Below the pieces are notes generated by a model that was not told the DNA's origin, did not search any database, and worked only from the letters and a program-made list of their open reading frames with translations. Shown piece after piece: positions 1 through 8,209 of a stretch of DNA of 51,595 bases. Each line of letters starts with the position of its first letter. Positions within the stretch are counted from its first letter, which is position 1. Source of the stretch: VGCC01 sp044375955 (lineage in GTDB: Bacteria; Actinomycetota; Actinomycetes; S36-B12); the NCBI GenBank assembly GCA_044375955.1, contig JBILLS010000010.1:1-51595 (forward strand). Reading direction: 5' to 3'. The position numbers and the translations under genes are program-made.

Positions 1-65
1 CCGATTGCCGATGCTGTACAAAGAACCGCAAGGACGATGCTGAGGATCGAATGGACTGAATTCAT
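1..65 (-). CDS. N-terminus of a membrane protein, truncated by the window edge
   Basis: Only the first 21 codons are present, reading leftward from an ATG at 63-65. They encode a short polar start followed by a continuous hydrophobic stretch (Ile-Leu-Ser-Ile-Val-Leu-Ala-Val-Leu-Cys), that is, a first membrane segment or signal sequence. A GGAG ribosome-binding site lies two bases before the start and a perfect TATAAT lies eight bases before it. DoxX-like quinone-related membrane proteins often begin this way, but so little is visible that the family cannot be fixed. Confidence 0.5.
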   Translation of the reverse strand, partial: MNSVHSILSIVLAVLCTASAI

Positions 66-73
66 CGCTCCAA

Positions 74-79
74 ATTATA
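74..79 (-). promoter_or_regulatory. -10 element TATAAT of the truncated leftward gene
   Basis: The reverse strand reads TATAAT, then TTGGAGCG, then ATG. The hexamer is the exact bacterial consensus. It is so close to the start codon that transcription would begin at or just inside the gene, although a GGAG lies between. No good -35 box is seen. Confidence 0.35.
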
Positions 80-223
80 CTGCCACTTGATCCGGCTTAC
101 TGGTCGCACGACGCGGTAGGGTTCCGCTCGATCGAGCGCGGGATGATCCGACTTCCCACCACATGTGCCGTCTCCTATGGTTCGATCAGGCAGGCAGTAT
201 CTCCACGGGAAGGGGAGATGAGC

Positions 224-601
224 GTGGCATCATCGACTAAAGCACTCGTGGTCAGCCTGATTGGCGCCCTTGTCAGCCCATTCCTCGTGTTTTTCCAAGT
301 GGTTTTCCTGCTCGGTGCCTCCATGATCGTCTACGAACCGAGTAACCCCGGGTGGATCGAGTTTGTTTTCGTCGTGATCGTGATCCTCATCGGTGCGCTC
401 GCCATCGCCCTTCCCGTCACGTCCTTCTTGATGGGGAAGAGGGCTCGCAGGGTCATCACGACCAGTGACGTACCGGTCGCGGGTGCGCGACAGGCCGTGG
501 CTGCCCAGGTGATCTCGGCCATTATTTTTGTGCTATGTGTAGGTGTGGAGATCTTTTTGGTCCTCTTGAGTGTAGGAGCATGCAGTCTTGATGGCTGCTA
601 G
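224..601 (+). CDS. small multi-pass membrane protein of unknown function
   Basis: About 125 residues with three strongly hydrophobic segments (roughly residues 8-33, 40-65 and 92-117), a short basic loop (Gly-Lys-Arg-Ala-Arg-Arg) after the second, and a cysteine-containing C-terminus. I do not recognise the family. The GTG at 224 is preferred because AGGGGAG (211-217) lies six bases upstream. The ATG at 218, two codons earlier, sits directly against that ribosome-binding site, and a longer reading from 143 has no support. No operon partner is visible; 357 non-coding bases follow. The product is presumably in the cytoplasmic membrane. Confidence 0.55.
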   Translation: MASSTKALVVSLIGALVSPFLVFFQVVFLLGASMIVYEPSNPGWIEFVFVVIVILIGALAIALPVTSFLMGKRARRVITTSDVPVAGARQAVAAQVISAIIFVLCVGVEIFLVLLSVGACSLDGC

Positions 602-958
602 CTGAAAAAGATCCCACATCTCAACGTGCGATGAGTCGAACCTGCTCGACTGAGTCGATCGTGATGTGGACGTCGGACCCAGCAACACACGACGGCACGC
701 GTCAACCTTCAGAGCGCGAGGCCGTGAGACCGTGTAGACGGAGCCCCGGTGCCCGACACCGAGTGCGTTCAAGTCTTGTCGGAATCCCACCAGAACTGCG
801 CGGACACCGGGGTGGGGAGGAATAAGGTGACGGTTCCCCGAGGCGGCTCCGTTGAGGTCGAAGGGGGCAAAGGTCTTCCCTAGAGCAGGCGGTGTCTTTA
901 CTGCTGGGACTTTGCTGCTGGGAGTGCCGACGAACCCAATGCATGCGATCGTTAGAGC
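602..958. other. 357-base stretch without a convincing gene; contains repeats
   Basis: No family-like protein is encoded here and no known RNA was recognised. Visible structure: an 8-base inverted repeat CCCCGGTG (744-751) / CACCGGGG (805-812); a good GGGGAGG ribosome-binding site at 814-820 before an 18-codon GTG reading frame (827-883); and a tandem pair TTTACTGCTGGGA (897-909) and TTTGCTGCTGGGA (911-923), 14 bases apart. It could be the leader region of the secreted-protein gene at 959, or a small RNA/peptide locus. None of this is established. Confidence 0.4.
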
Positions 959-1393
959 ATGAGACGAAGAGCCGCCGCCGTCATCGCAGTGACATCGCTT
1001 GCCCTGACCATCTCAGCCGTCGGACTCACACCCGCGACCGCGGTGACCGACCTGACGGGTCGATGGATCACGGACTCCCTGCGTGACAATCGGATCGGGT
1101 ACTCGCTCACCCTTCGCCCTTTTGAATCCGGTGGCTACGCGGGCACACTCACGTTTGTGCGTCAGGACGGCCGGCAGGAGGGCACGCGAGAGGTGATGGC
1201 CAGAGTCAGTGGCTCGACGGTGTCCCTGCGCTCGAAGACCGGAGCATTCGATCGAGCCTCAGGGGTGCTGCGCGGTGAGCTCTCCGATGACGGGGAGTCG
1301 ATCGTCCTCACGAATTGCCAGGCTCGGCTTCGTCTCGTCATGGCGCGAGACCTTGCATCGGACTGCACCTTTCTGCGCGTGGCGACCCGCTGA
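959..1393 (+). CDS. secreted protein of unknown function
   Basis: 144 residues beginning Met-Arg-Arg-Arg, followed by a hydrophobic segment and an Ala-Thr-Ala type signal-peptidase site near residue 28, so the product is probably exported and soluble. The mature part starts with a Leu-Thr-Gly-Arg-Trp-type beginning and has alternating hydrophobic/polar strands, as small beta-barrel (lipocalin-like) secreted proteins do. It has one pair of cysteines near the C-terminus. This is only a fold-level impression. No ribosome-binding site is obvious; a GATCGT hexamer lies six bases before the ATG. It converges on the MFS gene, about 100 bases apart. Confidence 0.55.
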   Translation: MRRRAAAVIAVTSLALTISAVGLTPATAVTDLTGRWITDSLRDNRIGYSLTLRPFESGGYAGTLTFVRQDGRQEGTREVMARVSGSTVSLRSKTGAFDRASGVLRGELSDDGESIVLTNCQARLRLVMARDLASDCTFLRVATR

Positions 1394-1498
1394 ATCTGAG
1401 AACACTGACGGCCCTGCCGGCGCACTCGGCGACAACGCGATCGCGCGCACCTGGGATGCCGCACCCCGATGGACTGCTTGAGCCACCGGCGCCGTTGG

Positions 1499-3034
1499 TC
1501 AGCGTGTGGGCGGGGCACCTGGTTCAGGGGTGCTCGTCGAGTCTTCCACGATGTCCGGCTCACTTCCATGCCAATGCACATCATCAAAACCCAGCACTTC
1601 ATGTTTAAGGAGAATGAAGATTCCGGTGATCACCACGACGGTGATGATGGCTACGTTTGCGATGGTCAACGCCTGCGATGCGATTTGGGGATCGTTCGCG
1701 AGGAGCGCGGTGCTGTTGGATGCGATGACGATGCCGACGACTAGGCCACCGAGCGCTGTGCCTGAGTGGTTGCCGAAGGTTCGCGTGCCGAAGAGAGTCG
1801 CAGCCCACCGGACACCCGTGGTCTTGATGACACCCATATGGCCGAAGAGGCGCAGCATCCCGAACCCGGATCCAGCAAGCACGAGAGTGGGGACCATGGT
1901 CCACACCGTTATCTGCGCTCGATTGAGCAGGTAGTACAGGACGACTGCGAGCACGAGAAGTCCGCACCCGATGCCGGTCTGTACTTGGCGCGACATACCC
2001 CAGGTGTTTCGGACGTGGTGGGCGCTCAGATGGAAGCCGATGGTCGGGACAGCCATCAGGAGCATCACCAGAGCTGTCTGACCGGATTCCAAGCCCGCGC
2101 CGACCTCGAGGGCAACGGAGTAGGCCGCCAGAGCGATGAACAGTCCGCAGATGTGAATCGCGCTGAACGAATCGGTGAGCCACAGGCGGGGGTTGTGGCT
2201 GGCGATGTTCTGATCGAAGACCGGATTGACAAGGCGACGATTGAGCACGATGAAGCCAGCCACGGCAACGACTCCCATGACCGTGACGAGCCCCCACAGC
2301 ACCAGGTTGCCCACCGATTCCCGGATGAAGACGATTAGGAGGTAGGGCGCGAGGAGGCCTACGCCGAGGAGGAGTGTCGGCACGACCATCGCTGGGGAGA
2401 AGGTCGCCGCATCGTCATGCGATTCCTTCATGTTGATCGCGCCCAGCACGATCGCCACGATCATGGCGATCGCGCTCATGGGTTCGATCCAGCGCCACGT
2501 GATCGTGTCCGAGATGAGTGGACCCAAGACCGGACCGAGCACAACACCTGCCATGCCGGCACCGCGCCACCACAGCCATGCGTTGTGACGGGTGTCGCCG
2601 TGCATCGTCCCCACCAGGATTCCACCCGTGGAAGAGAGGATGATGCCGGCCGCTGCTCCCATGATTGCCCGGAGGATGAATAGACCGAGAAGGGAATCGA
2701 ATAGCGGCGCCAAGAATCCGATGATGGCGAAGGTCGCACCTGCCCAAAGGAACATCCGCTTGCGGCCGATGATGTCCGCCAATCGTCCACCCGCGACGCA
2801 CACGAGGATCAGGGCGATCGGGTAGGCGCTCAGCGCCAGTGAGACATCGGTTCGCGTGGCGTTCAGTGTGGTCGCCACCGATTCACCCGACGAGAGGAAA
2901 GCGGTGCTTCCGAGCCAGCAGGTGAACACGGCGATCGCGATTGCCGCGATGGCCTTCCGGTTGCGTGCAGCTTTCGCCGCTTTTTTGGCCGCTGATTCTT
3001 CAGGGGTTCGTGCAGGAGGATCTGTAGAGCTCAC
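1499..3034 (-). CDS. MFS drug/proton antiporter, DHA2 (EmrB/QacA-like)
   Basis: 511 residues; a cytoplasmic-membrane exporter of the major facilitator superfamily. Motif A (Gly-Arg-Leu-Ala-Asp-Ile-Ile-Gly-Arg-Lys-Arg) follows the second hydrophobic segment, and an antiporter-type motif C (Gly-Val-Val-Leu-Gly-Pro-Val-Leu-Gly-Pro) lies near residue 170. Length and hydrophobicity fit the 14-helix DHA2 group. The N-terminal ~30 residues are Ala/Lys-rich and cytoplasmic; the C-terminus is acidic then Pro-rich. The GTG start overlaps the stop of the upstream histidine phosphatase as GTGA, so the two are probably co-transcribed and translationally coupled. Substrate unknown. Confidence 0.88.
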   Translation of the reverse strand: MSSTDPPARTPEESAAKKAAKAARNRKAIAAIAIAVFTCWLGSTAFLSSGESVATTLNATRTDVSLALSAYPIALILVCVAGGRLADIIGRKRMFLWAGATFAIIGFLAPLFDSLLGLFILRAIMGAAAGIILSSTGGILVGTMHGDTRHNAWLWWRGAGMAGVVLGPVLGPLISDTITWRWIEPMSAIAMIVAIVLGAINMKESHDDAATFSPAMVVPTLLLGVGLLAPYLLIVFIRESVGNLVLWGLVTVMGVVAVAGFIVLNRRLVNPVFDQNIASHNPRLWLTDSFSAIHICGLFIALAAYSVALEVGAGLESGQTALVMLLMAVPTIGFHLSAHHVRNTWGMSRQVQTGIGCGLLVLAVVLYYLLNRAQITVWTMVPTLVLAGSGFGMLRLFGHMGVIKTTGVRWAATLFGTRTFGNHSGTALGGLVVGIVIASNSTALLANDPQIASQALTIANVAIITVVVITGIFILLKHEVLGFDDVHWHGSEPDIVEDSTSTPEPGAPPTR

Positions 3035-3618
3035 AGTGCCGGAGTCACATCCCCGTCCAAGAGGCGTTGTTCGACAGACGAGAACACGAATTCCGTATCG
3101 CTAGGCTCCCTGGTGAGCACCCAGATCAGATCGAACCTGTCGTCGGGCCAATGATGGGGAACGTCGTCGGCATTGCTGATGGGGAACCCACGGACCAGAT
3201 GACCCAAAGTCCCGTGGTGCCACACCACCAGAGTGACCCGCGGATCTCCCAGGATGTTCTCGCGAACCGCATCCTCGCTCCCGTGCTCCATGTCGCTGTC
3301 GACCACGAGGTGTAACCGGCGTGCGATCGGCTCAGCAGTGTCGAGTTCTCGGCGACTCTTGGCCTCGGGGGAGGGTTTCGTGGCCACGACGCGCTGGGGA
3401 GGCTGGACGTGAGGGTGCGCAAGGGACGGGGCATGCGCCAGTAGGCCGGCCAAGGCACCGGCGCGCATCCATCCCCGGACCGAGAGGGAGTGGTTGTCGT
3501 GCTCACCGTGGTGATTAATCCCCCGCGGGGCCCCGTGCTCGCTGGGCTTTTCGCCGTGGCGGATGAACATGACGATGGTCGGGGCCTGGGCAGGATCCAG
3601 GGGAGTCACGTGGACCAT
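3031..3618 (-). CDS. histidine phosphatase superfamily protein
   Basis: 195 residues. The catalytic Arg-His-Gly motif (R20-H21-G22-Glu-Lys) of the phosphoglycerate-mutase-like fold is near the N-terminus. The second catalytic His is probably one of the pair in Trp-His-His-Gly-Thr (134-135). The protein is short and His-rich between residues 35 and 45. The family covers phosphomonoesterases with varied substrates, so none can be assigned. It is the first gene of a two-gene unit with the MFS exporter (4-base overlap). A TACGGT hexamer exactly six bases before the ATG suggests a leaderless transcript. Confidence 0.75.
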   Translation of the reverse strand: MVHVTPLDPAQAPTIVMFIRHGEKPSEHGAPRGINHHGEHDNHSLSVRGWMRAGALAGLLAHAPSLAHPHVQPPQRVVATKPSPEAKSRRELDTAEPIARRLHLVVDSDMEHGSEDAVRENILGDPRVTLVVWHHGTLGHLVRGFPISNADDVPHHWPDDRFDLIWVLTREPSDTEFVFSSVEQRLLDGDVTPAL

Positions 3619-3624
3619 CGGCGG

Positions 3625-3630
3625 ACCGTA
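3625..3630 (-). promoter_or_regulatory. putative leaderless promoter -10 of the histidine phosphatase gene
   Basis: The reverse strand reads TACGGT, six bases, then the ATG at 3618. TANNNT six to seven bases before the start codon is the actinobacterial arrangement in which the transcript begins at the initiation codon. No ribosome-binding site is present. Confidence 0.45.
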
Positions 3631-3701
3631 GCACCCTGCCTGACCGTGTGGAGCGTGGATGTTGCCGGGACGTCATCCCTTCCAACTGCTATACCTGCAT
3701 T

Positions 3702-4784
3702 GTGAACAGTGGCGCCGGGGGTTCCCGGGAGATCAGGCTCGACCCGCGCAACATCTGGCGGGTTGGCCTCGTTGTCATCGGCTTGGTCTTCCTCTTCCTG
3801 TTCATCCGTTTCGTCATCGAAGACGGTGGCGGGGTTCTCTTCACGATCATCATGGCCTGGTTCGCGGCACTTGCCATGGCCCCGGTCGTCAACTACCTGT
3901 CCCGTTGGATGAAACGCGGGGCGGCCACCTTGCTCGTGATGCTGGCCTTCATTCTCGCAATCGTCCTCTTCATCCTGGCGTTCGGGAACCTTCTGGTCAG
4001 TCAGTTGGTACAGCTCGCCCTCGCCATCCCGACGGTGGCGGAGCAGGCATTGGCCTGGGCCAATACACAGCTGGGCACCACCTACGAAGCCAACGACGTG
4101 TTGGCCATGCTGGACCTCGAGACAGCAGACCTCGCGGTCTATGCCGGACAGGTGGCGCTGAACGTCGTCAGCTTCCTCGTTTCCGTGGTGGGAAGCATCT
4201 TCGGGTTGTTCGTCTTCGGGTTGTTTCTCTTCTACTTCTCGGCAGATCTTCCCCGCCTGCAGCGCTGGCTCGCCGGCCTCTTCCCCGCCCGGGGCCAGCA
4301 GTTCGCCATGGATGTCTGGCGACTGACCTCACAGAAGACGGGCAACTACATCGGCGCTCGGGTGATCCTGGCTGCGATCAACTCCATCACGACGGCCATC
4401 GTCTTCGTCATCATCGACATGCCCTACTGGCTGCCTTTGGCGCTCTGGACGGGCATCGTGGCACAGTTCGTTCCGACAATCGGAACGTACATTTCCATCA
4501 TTCTGCCGGTGCTCGTCGGCTTGCTCAGTCCGAATCCCTGGGTGGGGGTGATGGCTCTGGCGTGGGCCATCATCTACCAGCAGGTCGAGAACCTCACAAT
4601 TGAGCCGCGCATAAGCGCGAAAGCCGTGGACGTGAATCCGGCCGTAGCCTTCGGGGCAGTTCTCCTGGGCGCCGCACTGTTCGGTGTTGCCGGTGCCTTC
4701 CTCGCGATTCCCGTCACCGCGATGCTCCTCGCCCTGCTCGACATCTACGTCAAGCGCTACGACGTCGTCGCCGACGCCAACTAG
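3702..4784 (+). CDS. AI-2E family transporter (TqsA/PerM-like permease)
   Basis: About 360 residues with the family layout: two N-terminal helices, a helix pair, a soluble amphipathic region (roughly residues 110-165), and a C-terminal cluster of helices. The C-terminal part has the typical Pro-Thr-Ile-Gly-Thr motif and a Gln-Gln-Val-Glu-Asn ... Glu-Pro-Arg-Ile motif. Members export small molecules or ions; the substrate here is unknown. GTG at 3702 is chosen: the upstream extension has no hydrophobic or conserved character, and TATACC lies six bases before this GTG. The stop codon shares CTAG with convergent corA. Confidence 0.85.
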   Translation: MNSGAGGSREIRLDPRNIWRVGLVVIGLVFLFLFIRFVIEDGGGVLFTIIMAWFAALAMAPVVNYLSRWMKRGAATLLVMLAFILAIVLFILAFGNLLVSQLVQLALAIPTVAEQALAWANTQLGTTYEANDVLAMLDLETADLAVYAGQVALNVVSFLVSVVGSIFGLFVFGLFLFYFSADLPRLQRWLAGLFPARGQQFAMDVWRLTSQKTGNYIGARVILAAINSITTAIVFVIIDMPYWLPLALWTGIVAQFVPTIGTYISIILPVLVGLLSPNPWVGVMALAWAIIYQQVENLTIEPRISAKAVDVNPAVAFGAVLLGAALFGVAGAFLAIPVTAMLLALLDIYVKRYDVVADAN

Positions 4785-5797
4785 GCGGACGTGCGGGCCC
4801 CCGTCTTTGTGCGCTTCGGTTTGAGTGATACCCGGTATCCCCTGCGTGCGAGCCACAACGCACTCGCGGCGAGAAGCAGGATCGGCAGGGCCACACCGAA
4901 GACAAAGTACGCAACTTCGCCCTCGATGAGATTGTCGAGCCACTGGAAGTTCATCCCGAAGTATCCGGTGAGGAATGTGATGGGCAAGAAGATGATCGTC
5001 ACAACGGTCAATTGATTGATGCGTTGCCCCTGCCAGTTCGACACCTGCCCCTGCAGATCCTGAACCGCATTCCTGATCGCCTCTACGAGGGTCTCGATCA
5101 TTCCCTCGGTATTGGAGGCAATCGTGGCGAAACTCTGCAGTTCCTTGACGCCCTGCTGGTCGATGACCGTGATGGTGTCAGGGTCGAGGAGTGCACTCGT
5201 GACATTGATCAGATACGCGGGGAAGCGTGTGATGAACGGCTGGAGTTTCTGTCGGTACTCCACCAACTGCTGATTCTGCGGAGGACTGGGATCGCTCGTG
5301 GTGATGATCTCCATGTCCAGGATGCCGATCTGGATCGTCAGGTCTGTCAGTGACTGCTGGATCGTCGCCTGCATCGCCTGGAGGACGAAGCCGAGAAGGC
5401 GGCTCGGATGATGGATGGCCAGACCAGCACGAAGGTCGAGTTGGTTCTGGACGCTGCGAAATGCTTGGTCCCCACCAAGTCGAACCGTGACCAGTCGGCG
5501 GGAATCGCAAACGAAACGGGCGTGCTCGGGTCCAGCCCCCGGATCTCCGGCAAGCCACGCGGTGCCGGAGATCTCGTCTGACGCCAGCGTGAAGTCAGTG
5601 CCCTGGCCCGACGCAAGGGCCGAGCGCATCGCATCGGAATCGACCCCGAGGGCCTGGAAGATCGCATCGGCACTCGTGTCGTTCGCGGAATCAAGACGCA
5701 CGTCGATCCACGACAGTTTGGTGTCCTTCATCGCGCTCTGGGCGTCAGGCACCGTGCACGGTTTCCAGGTCTGACCGTCGTAGATGGTGGATCCCAC
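4781..5797 (-). CDS. corA: CorA-like magnesium/divalent metal channel
   Basis: 338 residues. The large N-terminal cytoplasmic domain ends in a long helical stalk, followed by two membrane helices. The signature Gly-Met-Asn (281-283, in Tyr-Phe-Gly-Met-Asn-Phe) ends the first helix, and the C-terminus is very basic, as in CorA. The protein would form a pentameric Mg2+/Co2+ channel in the cytoplasmic membrane; some members instead export Zn2+, which sequence alone does not settle. The GTG start is preceded at exactly six bases by TAGACT, suggesting a leaderless mRNA. It converges with the AI-2E-type gene and shares its CTAG stop region. Confidence 0.87.
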   Translation of the reverse strand: MGSTIYDGQTWKPCTVPDAQSAMKDTKLSWIDVRLDSANDTSADAIFQALGVDSDAMRSALASGQGTDFTLASDEISGTAWLAGDPGAGPEHARFVCDSRRLVTVRLGGDQAFRSVQNQLDLRAGLAIHHPSRLLGFVLQAMQATIQQSLTDLTIQIGILDMEIITTSDPSPPQNQQLVEYRQKLQPFITRFPAYLINVTSALLDPDTITVIDQQGVKELQSFATIASNTEGMIETLVEAIRNAVQDLQGQVSNWQGQRINQLTVVTIIFLPITFLTGYFGMNFQWLDNLIEGEVAYFVFGVALPILLLAASALWLARRGYRVSLKPKRTKTGARTSA

Positions 5798-5803
5798 GGG
5801 CGG

Positions 5804-5809
5804 AGTCTA
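5804..5809 (-). promoter_or_regulatory. putative leaderless promoter -10 of corA
   Basis: The reverse strand reads TAGACT, six bases (CCGCCC), then the GTG at 5797. No purine-rich ribosome-binding site lies in between. Confidence 0.45.
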
Positions 5810-5877
5810 AGTGGCTGCCCGTGTGAAGCGAGTCACGATTCCGTCGTTGCTGTCCTGGAGAATCACAGGCCTCGGGA

Positions 5878-5883
5878 TAGTGT
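5878..5883 (+). promoter_or_regulatory. putative promoter -10 of the DedA gene
   Basis: TAGTGT lies seven bases before the GTG at 5891. The hexamer overlaps the alternative GTG at 5882, which argues for the later start. Confidence 0.35.
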
Positions 5884-5890
5884 GGAAGGC

Positions 5891-6559
5891 GTGTTCCCCG
5901 GAGTCGTCGCCCTCGGGCCCGAGTGGCTATCCCCTGAGAATCTGATCGGTCTGTTCGGCGCCTTCGCGATACTCGGCGTCTGCATCATCGTCTTCGTCGA
6001 GACCGGGCTCCTGGTGGGGTTCTTCCTTCCAGGTGACTCCCTGCTCTTCACGGCGGGGCTGCTCATGGCAACCGGGGTTATCCAGACCCCCATCTGGATC
6101 GCGGCACCCGCTATCGGGCTCGCCGCCTTCATCGGGGACCAGGTGGGATATCAGATCGGAAAAGCCTCCGGGCCTCGCATCTTCAACAAGCCGGACTCCC
6201 GGTTCTTCCGCCAGGAATATGTCGACAAGACCCACGCGTACTTCGAGCGCTTCGGTGGCCGCACGATCATCATCGCCCGCTTCATTCCCATCGTTCGTAC
6301 GTTCGCACCCGTCGTGGCTGGCGTGGCCAAGATGCCCTACCGCACATTCGTCACGTTCAACATTATCGGGGCATTGCTCTGGGGTGTGGGCGTGACGCTT
6401 CTGGGGTACTGGCTCGGTGGGTTCGAGGTTGTGCAGAACTACATCGAGGTGATCCTGATCGGCATCGTGGTGCTGTCCGCACTCCCGATCTTCATCGAAC
6501 TGTCAAGGGCGGTCCGCAACGGTCGCCGTAAGCGATCCGAGTCATCCATCCCTGACTGA
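5891..6559 (+). CDS. DedA-family membrane protein
   Basis: About 222 residues. Hallmarks of the DedA/VTT fold are present: Glu-Thr-Gly-Leu-Leu-Val-Gly-Phe-Phe-Leu-Pro-Gly-Asp-Ser early, a Gly-Asp-Gln-Val-Gly-Tyr segment, Phe-Gly-Gly-Arg motifs and the Ala-Arg-Phe-Ile-Pro-Ile-Val-Arg-Thr re-entrant sequence. DedA proteins sit in the cytoplasmic membrane and act in lipid-carrier or phospholipid translocation and envelope homeostasis. A GTG at 5882 could also start, but the GTG at 5891 has TAGTGT seven bases upstream. P450 follows 21 bases later with its own promoter-like hexamer. Confidence 0.87.
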   Translation: MFPGVVALGPEWLSPENLIGLFGAFAILGVCIIVFVETGLLVGFFLPGDSLLFTAGLLMATGVIQTPIWIAAPAIGLAAFIGDQVGYQIGKASGPRIFNKPDSRFFRQEYVDKTHAYFERFGGRTIIIARFIPIVRTFAPVVAGVAKMPYRTFVTFNIIGALLWGVGVTLLGYWLGGFEVVQNYIEVILIGIVVLSALPIFIELSRAVRNGRRKRSESSIPD

Positions 6560-6569
6560 ACTGTTGGAA

Positions 6570-6575
6570 TAGCCT
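6570..6575 (+). promoter_or_regulatory. putative leaderless promoter -10 of the P450 gene
   Basis: TAGCCT is followed by five bases (CCACC) and the ATG at 6581, with no ribosome-binding site. It is the same hexamer as at lysS and at the HAD gene near 44.3 kb. Confidence 0.4.
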
Positions 6576-6580
6576 CCACC

Positions 6581-7759
6581 ATGCCTTCCGATCCCGTCTA
6601 CGATCCCGTGTCCCCCGAGTCACACGAGAACCCATACCCGGCCTACGAACGGTTGAGGGACGAGTTTCCCCTCTACTTCATTGAAAGTCACGACGTGTGG
6701 GCGCTCTCCCGTTACCACGACGTCAAGCTCGGGCTTCGCGACTGGGAGTTGTTCTCGAGTGCCCACGGGGTCGAGTTGGGAACGTATGTTCAGTTCTTTG
6801 GTCCGGGCAGTATTCAAGAACTCGACCCGCCCCACCACGACGTATTGCGGAAAGTGCTCGCACCCAGATTCCTGAATCGGCGGATCAAGGAATACGAGGG
6901 GATGGTCCGAGAGTCCGCGCGCGAATTGATTGACGTGTTCCGCGGCGAAACCGAAGTCGATCTCGGCCTACATTTCACGCAGAAGCTGCCAATTCTGACG
7001 ATCTTCCGCATTCTGGGTATCCCGGAAGCAGATATCCCCTGGACGATGCAGACTGGATTGGACATGCTCAACCGGCCACCGGGGGAGTCGGGTCCCTCTC
7101 CCCGGGCCCATGAACTGCGTTCACGTCTTGTCGACTACATGGTCGATCAGGTTCAGAGTCGGCGCGGGGGTGACTATGCCGACGACGTCTTCGGTGATAT
7201 CGCCCAGGCCATCGACCAGGGCGTCATGCAGGTTGAGGAAATCCAAGGGTTGACGCTGCTCTTGATCGCCGCGGGAATGGAGACCACGACGAGTCTGATG
7301 GGGACGATCGTCGACAGTCTTGCCACCGGGCAGGTGGACCGCGCTGAACTCCGCGATGGGGAAGGGCAGTTCCCCTCGGGTGCTATCGATGAGTTTCTGC
7401 GCTTCGACTCACCCGCCCAATGGCTCTCCCGTGTCACCACCCGGGAGACGGAGATCCATGGAACAGTGCTGCCCGAAGGCTCCCGTGTCCTCATGATCTT
7501 CGCCTCAGCTAATCGCGATCCTCGCGAGTTCGAGCGGGCTGATCAGTTGATGCTTACCCGTGACGGTAGCCGCAACCTGGCATTCGGTGAGGGAGTGCAC
7601 TTCTGCCTGGGTATGCCTCTCGCGCGCCTAGAAGCGCGGACCGGGATGTCGGAACTGATAACGCTGATGCCGGAATTCGAGTCTGCCGGTATGCCGCGAC
7701 GCTACCCCTCGCACGTCATCCGAGGGTACGAGAGCATTCCCGTCCGCCTCACCGGTTGA
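6581..7759 (+). CDS. cytochrome P450
   Basis: 392 residues, the usual size of a soluble bacterial class I P450. Visible motifs: the oxygen-binding I-helix Ala-Gly-Met-Glu-Thr-Thr (231-236), the ExxR motif (E271/R274), and the heme loop Phe-Gly-Glu-Gly-Val-His-Phe-Cys-Leu-Gly with thiolate Cys342. It would hydroxylate or epoxidise a small organic substrate using electrons from a ferredoxin. No ferredoxin or reductase gene is nearby, so partners must come from elsewhere. The neighbours (DedA, DUF1622) give no hint of the substrate. Confidence 0.93.
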   Translation: MPSDPVYDPVSPESHENPYPAYERLRDEFPLYFIESHDVWALSRYHDVKLGLRDWELFSSAHGVELGTYVQFFGPGSIQELDPPHHDVLRKVLAPRFLNRRIKEYEGMVRESARELIDVFRGETEVDLGLHFTQKLPILTIFRILGIPEADIPWTMQTGLDMLNRPPGESGPSPRAHELRSRLVDYMVDQVQSRRGGDYADDVFGDIAQAIDQGVMQVEEIQGLTLLLIAAGMETTTSLMGTIVDSLATGQVDRAELRDGEGQFPSGAIDEFLRFDSPAQWLSRVTTRETEIHGTVLPEGSRVLMIFASANRDPREFERADQLMLTRDGSRNLAFGEGVHFCLGMPLARLEARTGMSELITLMPEFESAGMPRRYPSHVIRGYESIPVRLTG

Positions 7760-7766
7760 GCCGGAA

Positions 7767-8192
7767 CTAGGCGCCGGGATCCTTCGGCGTGGCTGGATTC
7801 GCCTGTTTCCGTGCCTCGTTCATCACGGTCGCGCCGCTCACCAGTGCGCGTTTCCACGGCACCTCGCCGTTGATCTCGATTTCCAAGCTGAAGCTGAGGA
7901 AAGTCCGGATGAGCACGATGATGCCGAGCACGATGACGTTGTCGAGCGTCGGCTCTACGGCAACGGTGCGGATCAAATCTCCAGCGACGAGGATCTCCAG
8001 GCCGAGCAGAATCGCGCCCCCGAATGCCTGGCGCATGATCTTGTAGCACTCGGACCCGCTCTTCGAACGGCGATAGACCCGGAGCGCCAGGAAGACGGAC
8101 CAGAAGAGTCCCACGAGGATGACCACGGCAGCCGTGACCTCGAAGAACTGCGCAACCGTGAGCATCGTCGTCTCGTACGAGAGCGATCCCAT
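7767..8192 (-). CDS. DUF1622 family membrane protein
   Basis: 141 residues with three hydrophobic segments (about 12-37, 55-75 and 83-103). The conserved Arg-Thr-Phe-Leu-Ser-Phe-Ser-Leu-Glu-Ile-Glu-Ile stretch ends in a Pro-Trp motif, recognisable as DUF1622. The role of this family is unknown; it is an integral membrane protein. The ATG at 8192 has TAGACA six bases upstream and no ribosome-binding site. It lies 17 bases downstream of ppk2 on the same strand, so read-through from ppk2 is also possible. It converges with the P450 gene, seven bases apart. Confidence 0.7.
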   Translation of the reverse strand: MGSLSYETTMLTVAQFFEVTAAVVILVGLFWSVFLALRVYRRSKSGSECYKIMRQAFGGAILLGLEILVAGDLIRTVAVEPTLDNVIVLGIIVLIRTFLSFSLEIEINGEVPWKRALVSGATVMNEARKQANPATPKDPGA

Positions 8193-8209
8193 GGCAGATG
8201 TCTAGCAGG

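Noticed and set aside
767..775. GTTCAAGTC resembling a tRNA T-loop
   Set aside because: The flanking five bases on each side do not pair, and no acceptor or anticodon stem can be built around it.
6581..7759. Biosynthetic gene cluster around the P450
   Set aside because: Neighbours are DedA and DUF1622 membrane proteins, each with its own promoter-like hexamer; no ferredoxin, terpene, polyketide or peptide synthesis genes are adjacent.
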